The position numbers and the translations under genes are program-made. 64,000 bases of DNA from positions 2,613,410 through 2,677,409 of the forward strand of contig OZ024791.1 of the NCBI GenBank assembly GCA_964017065.1, given 5' to 3'. Source of the stretch: Haliclona indistincta (Eukaryota > Porifera > Demospongiae > Haplosclerida > Chalinidae). Below, piece after piece: positions 26,501 to 37,810 of the stretch (positions are counted from its first letter, which is position 1; the number at the start of each line of letters is the position of its first letter). Under the pieces are notes generated by a model that was given only the letters and a program-made list of their open reading frames with translations, made no database searches and was not told where the DNA came from.

Positions 26501-26986
26501 AATGTGTGTATGTCAATTCTTCCTCTTTCTCTTTCCAGGAAAAGAATTCACTCTCAGAGGAGAATTCAAGACTTTGGATCTCTAAAAATATTGATTATTA
26601 ATGTTATTGTACGTAGTAGTACTATACATGTACACCTCACCAAATTCATCGTTATGTTTTTCTTGGCAGTGTTTGATAAGGCTTTGCACATTGTAAAATC
26701 CTGCGATATCTTCACATTCTTCATAAGGACACTTGAACCGCCCTTCTTTCGTTTCTCTTCTTCCATGAAACTTCGCTATGTGTGCTTTCAAGGTATCTTT
26801 CCTGGTGAATGTGTGACTGCAGTCATCACAAACAAATGGTTTCTTGTCCTGAGGTTGCTGTTCGACTAGTTGCTCAATGGATTGCTTGTGTATATTGACC
26901 CAGTGTCGTTTCAAGTCATGATACCGTGTGTAACTTCGAGCACAGGAATCAAATGGGCAAGAATAGCGATCACTACAGTCTGACAT
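20502..26986 (-). CDS. MULE transposase with C2H2, WRKY/FLYWCH-like, DDE and SWIM domains
   Basis: Twelve exons (minus strand order): 26641-26986, 26348-26581, 25490-25786, 23987-24391, 22583-22702, 22447-22525, 21823-22016, 21704-21770, 21443-21653, 21093-21390, 20759-21029, 20502-20709. The phases fit and the lengths sum to 2730 nt (909 aa). N-terminal C2H2 fingers (YSCPFDSCARSY.., FVCDDCSHTF..) are followed by a F-S-S-E-x-E-F-x-S-W-K-E-K-E-E-E motif and an S-E-T-K-E-E-S-C-S-Q-A repeat. A WRKY/FLYWCH-like zinc region follows (YYFSCCRDGSYRP). The MULE catalytic core contains VCIDSTHNTNAY, IMTDD and CHWHVDQNWR. A SWIM finger CSCYDYQNGHLCKHLH comes later, and the tail is Gln-rich. Metazoan MULE-type transposases share this order. 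No stop or frameshift was seen, so the protein may be functional. Confidence 0.9.
23010..23667. mobile_element. MITE with 9-bp target duplication, in transposase intron 4
   Basis: The element is 23019-23658 (640 bp). Its ends are perfect inverted repeats for about 54 bp beginning TAGTCTAGCTTGCTAGACCC. A second block (GATGAGGGTCTAGCC..) extends the arms to about 120 bp. GGGTGCAAT flanks both sides (23010-23018, 23659-23667). A 9-bp duplication suggests mobilisation by a Mutator-like transposase, though these termini do not resemble those of the surrounding MULE. Confidence 0.88.
23744..23932. mobile_element. Hairpin MITE in transposase intron 4
   Basis: About 189 bp that fold back almost completely. 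The left arm begins ATTACAGCGGTTTTCCTGCT and the right arm ends with AGTAGTAAAACTGCTGTAAT. Both arms share the core TAGAGCGTCACCTCGTGCAC with few mismatches. No clear target duplication. Confidence 0.75.
24935..25327. mobile_element. Two adjacent foldback elements in transposase intron 3
   Basis: 24935-25065 is a near-palindrome with ends GGTTAACCCATGGCAAC and its complement. Immediately after, 25071-25327 is bounded by GTAGCCCAGG and CCTGGGCTAC. Both contain a GAGATATAACC-type segment, so they may be two parts of one composite element. Neither interrupts an exon. Confidence 0.6.
25807..26313. mobile_element. TIR element with 7-bp duplication, in transposase intron 2
   Basis: The element is 25814-26306 (493 bp). 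Left end CGGGAGCACATGAACAGAAG and right end its complement with one mismatch; arms of about 30 bp plus a second shared block (TTAGTGCCAACA). TTTATAC flanks both sides (25807-25813, 26307-26313). It lies entirely between exons 2 and 3 of the transposase gene. Confidence 0.82.
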
Positions 26987-27299
26987 ACTGTTCCCGCGCG
27001 ATATACCGCGTACCGGCTGTATAATTTCATAATTCGCGCGTACGCTAAACAAGACGGACGGTATCCGGAGGTGCGCTGTTAATCCGCATGAGATGTATTC
27101 CTGCACATAACCGCTTTCAATATAAAGCAACTGAGCAAAAACACGCGATTCAGTGGTGTAAGCTCACTTATTCAACTATGGAAAAAATTGGCCAAGTTGC
27201 CAGCAAAGTGTTCGCGAAGGCCAAGTCCAAGGCTGCAGAAGTTGCAACCTGGTTTACTAGCGGGTTTGACGGCGGCGGCGGCCGGGAAATGCAAAGCTG

Positions 27300-29525
27300 G
27301 ACGAATACCCGTATCGAATGCTACTCATTATGCCTCGGTGGGCGGAGCCACGAGGCATACAGTAGTTCGTTTGTTTGTGTGTGTGTGTGTCATTATGCCT
27401 CGGTGGGCGGAGCCACGAGGCATACTGTAATCGTGCTGTCTGTCGTTCTGTCTGTTACACCATTTTTGCGGCGCACGCTGGAAGGTAAGCTCTGAAACTT
27501 GCAATGCAGGTAGAACTCGATATTATCTCGGTTGTGAACTAACGAAATTTCGATGCAAAGCTTTGTTCTAGAGTTAGCTTTTGCTGACGATCAGGACTTC
27601 TCAGAAAACAAAACTACCCACAGCAGACTGCCTAGTAGCTTGTAGGTTAGATTTATACTGCTGGATGGCAGCGCAGGTCCGTAGAAACTGCGCGAGGAAG
27701 CTAACTCAGTCTACTGGCCATTGTAGGCACGCCCAGTTAATTACACCGTACAATGTGGTCAGCACTGTTTGGCTTCTGATTGCATAACTATAAATTGCTG
27801 TATGCTGGCAGTTGAATGAATTCAACTGACTCTGTTATAGCATTATAGCTGCTGTGTTTTTGAAGCAAGTCCAGTATTGCTGTTCAGCATGCATGTGCGT
27901 TCACCGAGGCATCAGCACCTATGGTGCTATTTTTCCGTCTGTTACTTCAGTTTTGCGGCGCACGCTGAACGATGAGCCCTGAAACTAGCAATGCAAGTAG
28001 AACTCGATATTATCTCGCTCTTGAACATTTGAAACTTGTATACGAAGCTTCGTTCTCGAGTTATGGCGTGATGTGCTTTGTTTACCGTTGCTGGTGATCT
28101 GGACTTCTCCAAAGGCAAAGCTGTCCACAGTTGACTGCCTAGAAGCTGATAGGTTCAAATTTACTACAGGATAGCAGCGCAGGTCCAGAGAAATCGTGTA
28201 AGCAAGCTATGGAAGCTAGCTCACTCGTGGTACATGTATGCTGAACACTGTTAGACACGCCCAGTTAATTTGTGGTCAGCACTGATTGGCTTCTGATTGC
28301 ATCACTAAAGCACTACTGTACAGAAATCCTGTATACATGCATCTGCAGTTGCTGTGTTTGTAGAATGGTGGATAGTTGTGTTTGTTGATAATTGTAGCAG
28401 TATTCTCACAGCAATGAGTGCAGTAGTCTTGTTGCAGTATACTTTAACTTGTTTCTACTGCAGCTTACATTGCATGCTTTCATGTTGATCCTTCCGTGGA
28501 TCTACTGCATGCATATATACGTGCTGTCATAATTATGCATCTGCTAATTGAATGCCATACATGCTACATGTACTGCACCGAGGCATCTGCACCTTTGGTG
28601 CTTCATTCCGTCTGTTACTTCAGTTTTGCGGCGTACGCTGAAAGGTAAGCTCTGAAACTAGCAATGCAAGTAGTACTCGATATTATCTCGCTTTTGATCA
28701 TGTGAGAGCTTTACACGAAGCTTAGTTCCAGAGCTATGGCGTGATTTGCTCACCGCGATGCCCGTTTCTGGCAATCTGGACTTCTCTAAAGGCAAAGCTG
28801 TATACAGTTGACTGCCTAGAACCTGATAGGTTCAAATTTTACTGCAGGATAGCAGCGCAGGTCCAGAGAAATCGTGTAAGCAACAGGCCTGTCAAGTCTC
28901 ACGCATCCTGCGTGAGACACACGCATTTCAGCTTGTTCTCACGCTCACACGCTAATGTTGATTGAAGGATGAATATCTCACGCATTTACAGCTTTATGCT
29001 CAAGCCACACCTTCTTTAAGCTGATTCTATAGCCACAGACATTGCACAACACAAACTAACACTAAAGCTGTAAACCAAAAACAGATTTACACCCATTTGT
29101 TATTATATTCATGATTAGTCAGCTGCTCCAGTGTCAGTGCTGCGCTGTTTCTCTTGGTGTTTTTCTGTAATTTTCTGTAATAAAAAGCAAGTAATAAACA
29201 ATGAGCCACGCCTTTATTACGTCATAAACCACACCTTTTCATGAATAAATGAATAATAATTAGTCTCACTCATTTTCAATTCCAGAACTTGACAGCCCTG
29301 AAGCAAGCTATGGAAGCTTTCTCGCTCGTGTGCTGTGCTAAACACTGTAGACACGCCCAGTTGAATTGTGGTTAGCATTGATTGGCTTCTGTTTGTATTA
29401 CAAAATCACTGCATTGCGATTGCTGTACAGAAATCCTGTATACATGCATATGCTGTTGCTGTGTTTGAGGAATGGTGGATAGTTGTTTTTGTGATATATA
29501 GTGTCGTTCCACCGAGGCATCTGCA
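27300..29525. repeat. Cluster of three divergent tandem repeat units
   Basis: Three diverged copies of a unit of a few hundred bases start near 27455, 27945 and 28610. Each contains the blocks TTTTGCGGCG(C/T)ACGCTG, ACTCGATATTATCTCG, TGGACTTCTC and GATAGCAGCGCAGGTCC, and ends with an ACACGCCCAGTT block. A motif CACCGAGGCAT..GCACCT.TGGTGC precedes two of the units and recurs at about 29510. Two copies of a short palindromic repeat TGCCTCGGTGGGCGGAGCCA occur at 27330-27430. No coding capacity is recognised. Confidence 0.75.
28878..29306. mobile_element. hAT-like MITE inserted in the repeat cluster
   Basis: The element is 28884-29300 (417 bp), with ends CAGGCCTGTCAAGT and the complement of CAGGGCTGTCAAGT. 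The sequence AAGCAA flanks both sides (28878-28883, 29301-29306). The sister repeat at about 28200 reads through this point without the insertion, which confirms the borders. CAGGG-type ends fit hAT transposons, but the duplication is shorter than the usual 8 bp. Confidence 0.75.
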
Positions 29526-29814
29526 CCTTAGGTGCTTCATTGGAGAAACGGGTTCCGGAAAAACTTCCTTCCTCAACCTTCTCTGTAACTGCGGAATCAT
29601 TGGTGCAGGCACTGCAGTATTCTTTTGACGATCTATCATTGCTCTGTGACTTCAATGACATTGAGTTCGAAAACGCTTTGTCGCATAAAATGGAAAGTAA
29701 AACAACAGGTTCCAAGATAATTATACTGCGCGGTTCTTGGTGATCTGAAAATCGAGCTGAAAATGGGAATCATCGACACACCCGGCTTTGGAGATTCGCA
29801 TGAGTGCCAATCTG

Positions 29815-32800
29815 CGATATGATCAAAGGTAACACGCTTGATTTAGTTCTGACCAATTCTGCCCATCTTGTTACTTCTATTGATGTTCTGTCTGACAAGT
29901 TTCAATACTCTGATCACTTTCTTATAGACTTTTCCTTTAGAGTCAACTCAACTGGTCCTGATGCTACTGTCTCTCCGTCCAAATCGATCTTGGACTTCTC
30001 CAAGGCAGACTTCGAGAACATGTGCAATCTTCTCCATGATTTTGACTTTAGTGTCTTGTATGACTCCACTGATGTCGAAGTTATTTGGCAGTTTCTAAAG
30101 TGCTCTATCCATGAAGCTATTTCCTTGTGTACTCCTACCTTTAGGCACTCACAATCTAAACATCCATTGTGGTTTACAAGTGAAATTCGTCATCAAATCA
30201 ACCGTGTTCACACTCTTCGCAGGAAGTTCACTTCGTCTGGTTCTCAATGATCAGTGGTCAAAAGTGGCCAACTGCTTTCTGCAACTAGAGCCATCGAAAA
30301 CAACAGTTCCAGCCACCAAACACTGCATTTTAGTCAGCAGATTTGCAAATTCGCTTTGAAATTGATGAACTTGATTGTTGTTGACATGTACATGCATGAA
30401 TAGAATTATAATGAATTTTGCACTGTATGTACATGTAGTTCACATGTAAAACCTAGCTGATTGAGATGTTGCCTGTATATAAGACTAAGCCACACCCATG
30501 CACAGAATGACAATGTATAATTATTGGTAATAGTCTAAAGAGCTAGAACGAGACCTTCTCTTAATAATGACTGCTAAGCCATCACTATAGATTAAGTGTG
30601 AAATGAGAGGTATTGTGCGATTTTTCGAAGTTATTGTCTGGAAAAATCGCATTAATGATTGTAATTGTGCACAAACGATTTGTTCAGGTTATACAATAAC
30701 TTGAATGCAGCCTTCATTATTGACTCGATCAAGTTCAATTAATTTTTTTGCTTGGACTTGATCACCACCCCTTCTCATGCCTCTCATTGCCATTCTGTGG
30801 GTGTGGCTTATGTACAGGCAACACCTCAATCAGCTCGGTTTTACATGTGAACTACATACAGTGCAGCTACAAGTACATAGTTTGGTACAACTATTATACA
30901 CATACAACTCGGTGACAGTCCATCATTACATTGCTGATCACAAGGACATGTGGTTGCACCATTTTACTAACTACTCAAATTCATTATAATTTTATTCATG
31001 CATCTACATGTCAACAACAATCCAATCCATGTCTGCTGACGAAGTAAGTTCATTAATCTCAAAGCGAATTTGCAAATCTGCTGACAAAGCGTTTTTTGCT
31101 TTTTGCAAATCTGAATCTGATTTGACAACTTTGCATCTTTAGTGAAGTTCTGCTTATCCATTCAAGGAATTTCGGAAAAATAGCGAAGAAATGTGAGAGA
31201 ATCGAAATCTGCAGACTAAAATGCAGTGTTTGGTGGCTGGAACTGCTGTTTTCGATGGCTCTAGTTGCAGAAAGCAGTTGGCCACTTTTGACCACTGATC
31301 CTCAATCTCATTTCAATCAACTTGCAAGCCTAGAGTCCCAGCTTCAGGAAAACATCTCTGCCTCCAGGACAAATTATGAGTCCAGGTTAGTCCATGACTA
31401 TTCTCACTCTAACTCTTCGAAAATTTTTCGTTACATCAAGTCATTTCTGAAACATGATCTATTTCCTCCTATGATGTTCCTCAATGAAGTGGTTGCCTCG
31501 ACTGACCAACATAAGGCTGAACTGTTCAATCAGTTTTTTTTCTCTGTCTATTCACAAAAGCTGCCTAATGTTGCCATGTCTTCTGCTTCTTCACCAGCTG
31601 ATGTGTTATGCTCTATTGAGATATCTGTCCAAGACGTATATGATACTCTAATTTCTCTTGACCCTTCTAAGGCTATGGGAGTGGATCGTATTGGCCCTAT
31701 TGTTCTCAAAAACTGTGCAGGTTCACTATGTTATCCCATTCATCATCTATTTAACACCTCTCTGTCTACTGGTCAGTTACCTGTTGAATGGAGGACTCAT
31801 CTCATTACCCCTATCTTCAAGGCTGGCGACAGATCTTTGATCAAGAACTATAGGCCTATCGCTCTATTGTGCTCAATCTCTAAAGTTCTAGAACGTTTGG
31901 TATTTATGCACGATGCTTCTTTTGTATCCAACTCAATTGCCAACTGTCAATTCGGTTTTGTGAAAGGTAGATCATCCCAACAACAGTTACTCATTATGCT
32001 AAACAAAATCCATTCAAACTTGGACAACAAAGTTCGTTCTGATGTTGTCTACTTAGACTTCAGGAAGGCTTTTGATTCTGTTGACCACAACATCCTTCTG
32101 TGCAAGCTCCATTCTTTAGGTATTGATGGCCTACTGTTCAGCTGGTTTGAGGCTTACCTTGAAGATAGACGTCAATTTGTTTCTGTCAATGGTCATCACT
32201 CAGATCTTCTTCCTGTGACTTCTGGTGTGCCTCAAGGTAGCATTCTTGGGCCACTCTTATTTCTGATTTACATCAATGATTTGCCTGATCACATTGACCA
32301 TGTGCTGCCTCTACTTTTTGCAGATGACACCAAATGTCTTAGTTCTGTATACTCTGATGCATCTAATATCTCTTCTACCTCTGTTCTTGATCTTCAACTT
32401 GACCTAGACTCACTTTCTCTTTGGAGTCTTACTAATAGACTAGCCTTTAACGTTGCCAAAAGTGCTATGTTGAGCTTCCCTTGTGGTTCAGTCCCTCCTC
32501 CTCATTTTGTCAGTGGTGTTGAGATTCCTTTTGTTTCATTCACTCGTGATCTCGGTGTGCTCATCTCCAGCTCTCTATCATGGTCTGACCATATTAACTA
32601 TATTACATCCAAAGCATACAAGATGTTAGGCCTGGTTCGCAGGAGTTTTAGCAACCAACTCCCTGTTGCCGTTAAAAAGTCATTATACCTTTCCTTTGTC
32701 AGGTCACATTTGCTGTATTGTTCCGTGATATGGAGGCCACACCTTGTCAAAGATATTCTTCTCCTTGAAAATATTCAAAGAAGAGCAACAAAGTATATTT

Positions 32801-33290
32801 GAACGACTTTAGCTCAGACTACAAATCTAGACTATTGTCTTTGAATCTTTTACCATTATCTATGGTCTTAGAGCTAAGTGACATTATAATTTTCTTAAAA
32901 TCCTTCCGTTCTCCCTCTTCTGCATTTAACATCATGGACTATGTCAGTTTCTGTGATTCGTTAAACACGCGCTCTTCATCAAGCCATAAACTTAGACATT
33001 CTCGTTCTTCCTCTACTCTCTCCTCTCATTTTTATTTTAGAAGACTGCCTCGGATTTGGAACCGTCTTCCTGTCTTCGATATTCTAAACCAGTCTTTATC
33101 AGCCGTTATTCCTCAAATCAAATCTTATTTTTGGACTCATTTCGTCGAATATTTTGACACAAACTACACCTGTTCTTGGCACATTTCATGTCCTTGTTCT
33201 AAATGCATTACTTCTTTTTCTAATTTTTTACTTCCTAACTTTACCAGGCAGTCTCACTTTGCGTGAGGCTGACCCTCAGCATTATTCATA
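29815..33290 (+). mobile_element. 5'-truncated non-LTR retrotransposon (LINE), itself interrupted
   Basis: Begins inside the endonuclease domain (GNTLDLVLTNS.. SDHFLIDFSF, to about 30242). After an inserted element it continues with the reverse transcriptase (about 31301-32802): D-P-S-K-A-M-G-V-D-R-I, P-I-F-K-A-G-D, Y-L-D-F-R-K-A-F-D-S-V-D-H, S-G-V-P-Q-G-S-I-L-G-P and L-F-A-D-D-T. The frame shifts near 32800 into the C-terminal region (N-R-L-P near 33062, ending 33266). The 3' end is an AATAATAATAA tail near 33345-33358. This is a CR1/Jockey-like LINE by motif order. It is dead: 5' truncated, interrupted and frameshifted. Borders are approximate and no target duplication was found. Confidence 0.85.
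30243..31306. mobile_element. Long-TIR element inserted in the LINE
   Basis: The element is 30249-31300 (1052 bp) with inverted arms of more than 100 bp beginning GATCAGTGGTCAAAAGTGGC. CTCAAT flanks both ends (30243-30248, 31301-31306). Taking one flank plus the element away rejoins the LINE frame exactly, so it inserted after the LINE. No transposase is seen inside. Short inner parts of the arms repeat again (GCGAATTTGCAAATCTGCTG), giving a complex fold. Confidence 0.88.
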
Positions 33291-34656
33291 ACTATTATAT
33301 CATTCACTTTGCTCACTACTATCCTGTAATGCTGTAAAGCCAGAAATAATAATAATAAAGAAATAACCGCCATTCTGCCAAGAAACGTAGTCGGCAATGT
33401 AATCGTGGTGTTCACCAACACAGCCGATCCGTTGGACCTTAACTTTGACCTCGAGCAACTCAAAGAATATTTTGGACGAGCGGTGGCAGACGAGCACACT
33501 TTTAACATCGAAAATCCATACTGCAGGCTGGAGAAAGCCAAGATGAAGAAAGGTATGCTTCCAACTGGTATGTGATTGCTATGAGTTTGACGAAGAGTTT
33601 TGAAGACACTGCTCAAGTTCTTGAAGAAATGCGCAAAGTCATGAAAGACTTCAAGAGAGTTCACGCACATGATTTTATCAAACTTTATGAGAAGAAGCAA
33701 GCAGTTGAGCGGAGTGTTGTCGTCTTACTCACAGCCTATGACAACCAGAAAAGAATTGAAAAAGCCATTAGTGATGCTCAGAATGAAGCCGAAAGTGCCT
33801 TGAAGAAAAAAGCACTTAACATGGACTTCACATCAGTGAAGAAGGTTAAGGTTGTTGAATTGGTTCAAACGCAACGTCACAACACTCTTTGTGCTGCTAA
33901 AGGATGCACATCCAATTGCCATGATCCATGCTATCTTACCAAGTCGGTGGATAAGTCAGTCTTTAAAAGTTGCACATGTATGCGAGGAGGAGAAACATGC
34001 GTTGAATGTGGGCACCATTACACCCATCACTACCACTTCGAACAGCGTTATGAAGAAACAGTGAAAGAGGAGCAGTTTGTTGATAAAAGTATGAAAGAGA
34101 AGTTTAAAGAAGCTAGTACCATGGAGGAAATGGCACGAATTTTCAAAAAAGAACTTGAAACTAAGTGCAAGAAGTCAGAGCAAAGAGAAAGGAACTCTCC
34201 AAGAAGCTGTTAAAACTACTCGATGAGTTTCATAAGCTAGGAATGACTCGAAACTACACAAAAGTAGTTGAAAATCAGGTCGCAGTCATCAATACACACT
34301 TAGAAGGCACTGTCGGACAAGAAGCACAAGATCTTCGAAAAACGAAAGAAGAACTTGAGGAGAAGCTGCAGTTGGTGAAAACAACCTCCTTGAATGAGCC
34401 TTTTGCATCTCGTGACCCAAAGTGGGCTCATGAAATTCTAGAATTGGACCAAGTTGAAAATGGATCACTTACTAGAGAAATGGTACTGAAGGCATTTAGG
34501 AATCTGTCAAAGACAGAGCATCCTGATAAAGGAGGAAACACTGAAAGGTTTCAACGAATTGAGCGTGCTAAAGAAATTCTCTTGGAGTGTCTTGAAGCTT
34601 CCGATGAAACCAAGTCTCTAGAAGCTTCATCTGCACGTGGTTTTGTAACCAATTGA

Positions 34657-36180
34657 TTGCACATGTAGACTGTTTACGAGACGGTAGACTGTTTCAAATT
34701 TGTTGTTGACAGTAGGCACTGATTGATTTCTGCTGTTGTAAGCTGTATTGTAGAGATACTGTGTGGTTTGTTAGTACTTGTTTAGAAGTTGGAACTGAGA
34801 TCATGAAATTGAAGTTGAAATTTATCATCAATAATTTGAGCGGAGTACAAATACTTGGTGCCACGATTCTGGAAAGCGTAGTGTGATACAATAACCATTT
34901 TACAGTATGGTACTGCTAACACAAGTTACCCGAGTGCTTCACAAGCTTGTTCATTGTATCATGTGAGGTATTTACTCTGCTTTAGGTAAGCTACCAAACA
35001 CTGAAACAGGCTGTCTTCATTGCAGTCGAATTGCATGTAAATTCCAATGGTACCATGTCAGTAACCACTCAATCCTTTCAGTTAGAGTGAGATAGCTCCT
35101 TGACACATAACACAAATGCTAGATCTCTCTCACTGACACAACAAATGCTAGATCTCTTAACATGCGCATTAGTCACCAACTGACTTGTACTAAACAGTGA
35201 TTTATTATATTACTTGTCAATATAAAGCAAGGCCTATTTCATATAAAACACTCTCCGGGCATGACATATTGCATCAGTGACATTAATTTAGCAGCGTAAA
35301 ACAAAAGTGATAGTAATTATGAAATGAGTAAGTACATGACCAGGAGTGAGTTATATTGTCCCAATGCTCCCTGGTACTTTATCCAAAGGTATCGAAATAT
35401 ATATGACCCTTATAGCAAAAGAGTGTGAGGTGGCATACCTTGTGACAAGGTATAATTCTAGACAATCATTATTGTACCACCATTGCACCATTTTGTTGTT
35501 GACCAGTCTCACTGTCTGCTCCTGATATTGCATCTCTGTTTGTAGTCATGTAGTCGTTATTCACATGTGAACCACTTATCCACTTGTTATTCACATGTGA
35601 ACCACTATCCTAGCTCAGTAATATCGCATGGTGGCAGTGAATGGTATTGACCTTTGGCAAACAACCTTCAAAACCACTGATGTTTACAACCAGAGCAAGT
35701 GCATTAAGCACTTTGACCAGTACTGCATTAGCTTCACTCCGCCCACAGGGCTTCAAATTAGCACTAGCCGCTAGCCCAAGGGTAGTGAAATTTAGCTTGG
35801 GCTAGTAAAATGCACAGGTTGGTAGCCCAACTGGCTAGAGAAGCTTGTAGACTTACTGCAAAATTTGGCTAGAAGCAAGTACATAAAATTTGCTTAATTA
35901 TTTCATTGGGTTAGTAGAAACTGTTTTGGCCTAGCTACAATTTGACTGTACTAGCCCTGTTGGCTAAATTGAAAATAAGTTAATTTGCCGGAAACCCACT
36001 GCATTAGCCGCCTTTACAGAAAAACAAGTCAGCATCTTCTGATGCTTTGTGCATGAGCAGAACTGTGCACAGACCACAGCCAGATAGTTCTTCACTTATT
36101 AAAGGAACAGTGGAACCCTCACTGTGAGCACCCCTCAAATAAGGACACCCACTATCATGTAGACACGTTAATTTTAATGT
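34657..36180. other. Non-coding region with repeats
   Basis: No gene recognised. TTCACATGTGAACCACT occurs twice in tandem near 35560-35605. A low-complexity 'CTAGCC' rich block lies at about 35755-35975, probably a degenerate interspersed repeat. Confidence 0.5.
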
Positions 36181-36786
36181 TTAACCCTTTAGGGCCTATT
36201 GCGGATTTATCCGTCAAAATTGACTCCACCTACTGTAGACGTCATAAGTAGTGTGAAAAGTGCTCTAGAAAGGTCAAAACAAGTTTAATGCAAATTACTT
36301 GAAAAAACCCACTGTTTTTCGCCGCGCCCTCCCCACTAAAATATATAGAACGTAGGACGGGGGGATTTTTAAAGGGGGTTGTCCCCCCTTTAATCCGGGG
36401 TCCGAAGGGGCAGAGCCCCTCGCCGCTTTTGGCAATTTTGGGGCTTCAGGATGCCCGGAAATGCATACTTTGGCAAAGAATGTGGTCTAAACTGTGCTGT
36501 TTGCTCACCTGGACACCACCAGGTTTTTGTATCAGTCACCAGGGCTGAATGAAGACTAAAATTAACTGAAAAATGACAAGGTTGCAGCACCTAAGTGGTT
36601 TCAGTTCCGAAGTGGGAGTGGCCAACTCAGACTTTAGTACATGGTCGTAAACCTTGACATGCCAGGAGAAAAGGGTGCTAGTTTGGACTAGCTAGCGTAC
36701 TGCATGTTGTAGAAAATTGCAAGACAAACCGTCAGTTAAGAGCAAGTCAATTTTTCGTCAAAATAAGTCGGTCCCTAAAGAGTTAA
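36181..36786. mobile_element. piggyBac-like non-autonomous element
   Basis: 606 bp bounded by TTAA on both sides (36181-36184, 36783-36786). Left end CCCTTTAGGGCC and right end its near complement (GGTCCCTAAAGAG). The shared inner block is GTCAAAATTGAC-like. TTAA duplication with CCC-type termini is the hallmark of piggyBac. Related sequence, inverted, is present at about 40060-40300 upstream of the ROCO gene. Confidence 0.7.
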
Positions 36787-36930
36787 TGGCCCCTGAAATC
36801 ACACCATTCTACAATTTGTGGGTTCCAAGGGTCTCCAGATTGGAGGGGTTCCACTGTATACTTATTTGTAACAGAGTACAACTATCTATAGTTGAGTGCA
36901 GGCCAACTACACTCAAGCCTTCAGCTTGTC

Positions 36931-37810
36931 TTCTCACTAAAAATGCTAGTTGGCTCATTGCAGTAGTGTTCAGTTAGTAGATTGGTAGCATGATAATCAG
37001 AATACAAGATTCAACAATACAACGATCAGCAGTAACACAGAAACTATAATACTAAAACTATGATACTAAAATAATTGTTACAGAGACAAACAGAGTGGGT
37101 TCTACAGATCTAACACAACATAATACTCTGCTACAATGTTGATTGCATCAGCTAGATACCTTCTTTCTGCTGTGGAGCTACACGTACTGCTTGTTGCTGA
37201 GCTCAGTTGCTAAAGTTATCTGTTGTACAGACCATTCCACTGAACACAGTGATCAAGATATTCATGTACGGATACCAATGTGTTAGAAGCTGTGAAATGT
37301 GTTCAGCTAGTCCACTGGATTGGATATTCCCATTTTTGTTGATTATTATAAAAATCATGAAATTGTGTTACAATGGTAAAAATGTAACCACTTTACAACT
37401 TTCTTACCCTATCAACTTGTTGTAGTACAGTATTTTCTGATGTATTCATATAAGCGGTAATGTATTCATTGGTATCCGTACATGAATATCTTGATCACTG
37501 TGTTCAGTGGAATGATCTGTACAACAGATAACTTTAGCAACTGAGCTCAGCAACAAACAGTACATGTAGCTCCACAGCAGAAAGAATGTATCTAGCTGAT
37601 GCAATCAACATTGTAGCAGAGTATTATGTTGTGTTAGATCTGTAGAACCCACTCTGTTTGTCTCTGTAACAATTATTTTAGTATCATAGTTTTAGTATCA
37701 TAGTCTCTGTGTTACTGCTGATCGTTGTATTGTTGTATCTTGTATTATCATGCTATCAATCTACTAACTGAACACTACTGCAATGAGCCAACTAGCATTT
37801 TTGGTGAGAA
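36931..37810. mobile_element. Long inverted-repeat (foldback) element
   Basis: Two arms of about 340 bp, roughly 95% complementary by eye. The left begins TTCTCACTAAAAATGCTAGT and the right ends ACTAGCATTTTTGGTGAGAA. They flank a central loop (about 37290-37470). Part of the loop (about 37300-37430) recurs in inverse orientation at 39700-39862. A smaller AT-rich inverted repeat with CATAAACG/TTTACGATAA ends follows at about 37813-38000. Confidence 0.85.

Larger units (their letters stand above)
20205..27127. mobile_element. Complete Mutator-like (MULE) DNA transposon
   Basis: The element proper is 20214-27118 (6905 bp). It starts GAAAGCGGTTATGTGCAGGA and ends with the reverse complement. The terminal inverted repeats are about 58 bp with only a few mismatches. 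The 9-bp sequence AATATAAAG flanks both ends directly (20205-20213 and 27119-27127), a target duplication of the length typical of MULEs. One multi-exon transposase gene on the minus strand occupies the interior. Several smaller inverted-repeat elements lie within its introns. Confidence 0.93.
29525..34656 (+). pseudogene. GTPase with C-terminal J domain, disrupted by LINE insertion
   Basis: Left fragment (about 29538-29810): a P-loop GETGSGKTSFLNLLCN, then IIDTPGFGDSHE (G3), in shifted frames. The gene is then replaced by a LINE. Right fragment (about 33370-34656): VIVVFTNTADPLDL (G4-like), coiled coil, a Cys/His-rich module (CTSNCHDPCY.. CTCMRGGETCVECGHHYTHHYH), coiled coil, and a J-domain-like end with H-P-D-K-G-G. 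Frameshifts occur near 33555 and 34170, and roughly the segment between G3 and G4 is missing. It is therefore a pseudogene. The frame at 27181 (MEKIGQVASKVFAKAKSKAA) may be its lost first exon. Related Cys/His-module GTPases are AIG1-like; fusion to a J domain is unusual. Confidence 0.8.

Noticed and set aside
26582..27130. Independent C2H2 zinc-finger gene
   Set aside because: Its frame continues by splicing at 26641 into the MULE transposase. The part upstream of 26986 is transposon terminus.
27088..27495. 135-codon plus frame after the MULE
   Set aside because: It starts inside the transposon end and runs through palindromic repeats. At most the MEKIGQVASK part may be an old GTPase exon.
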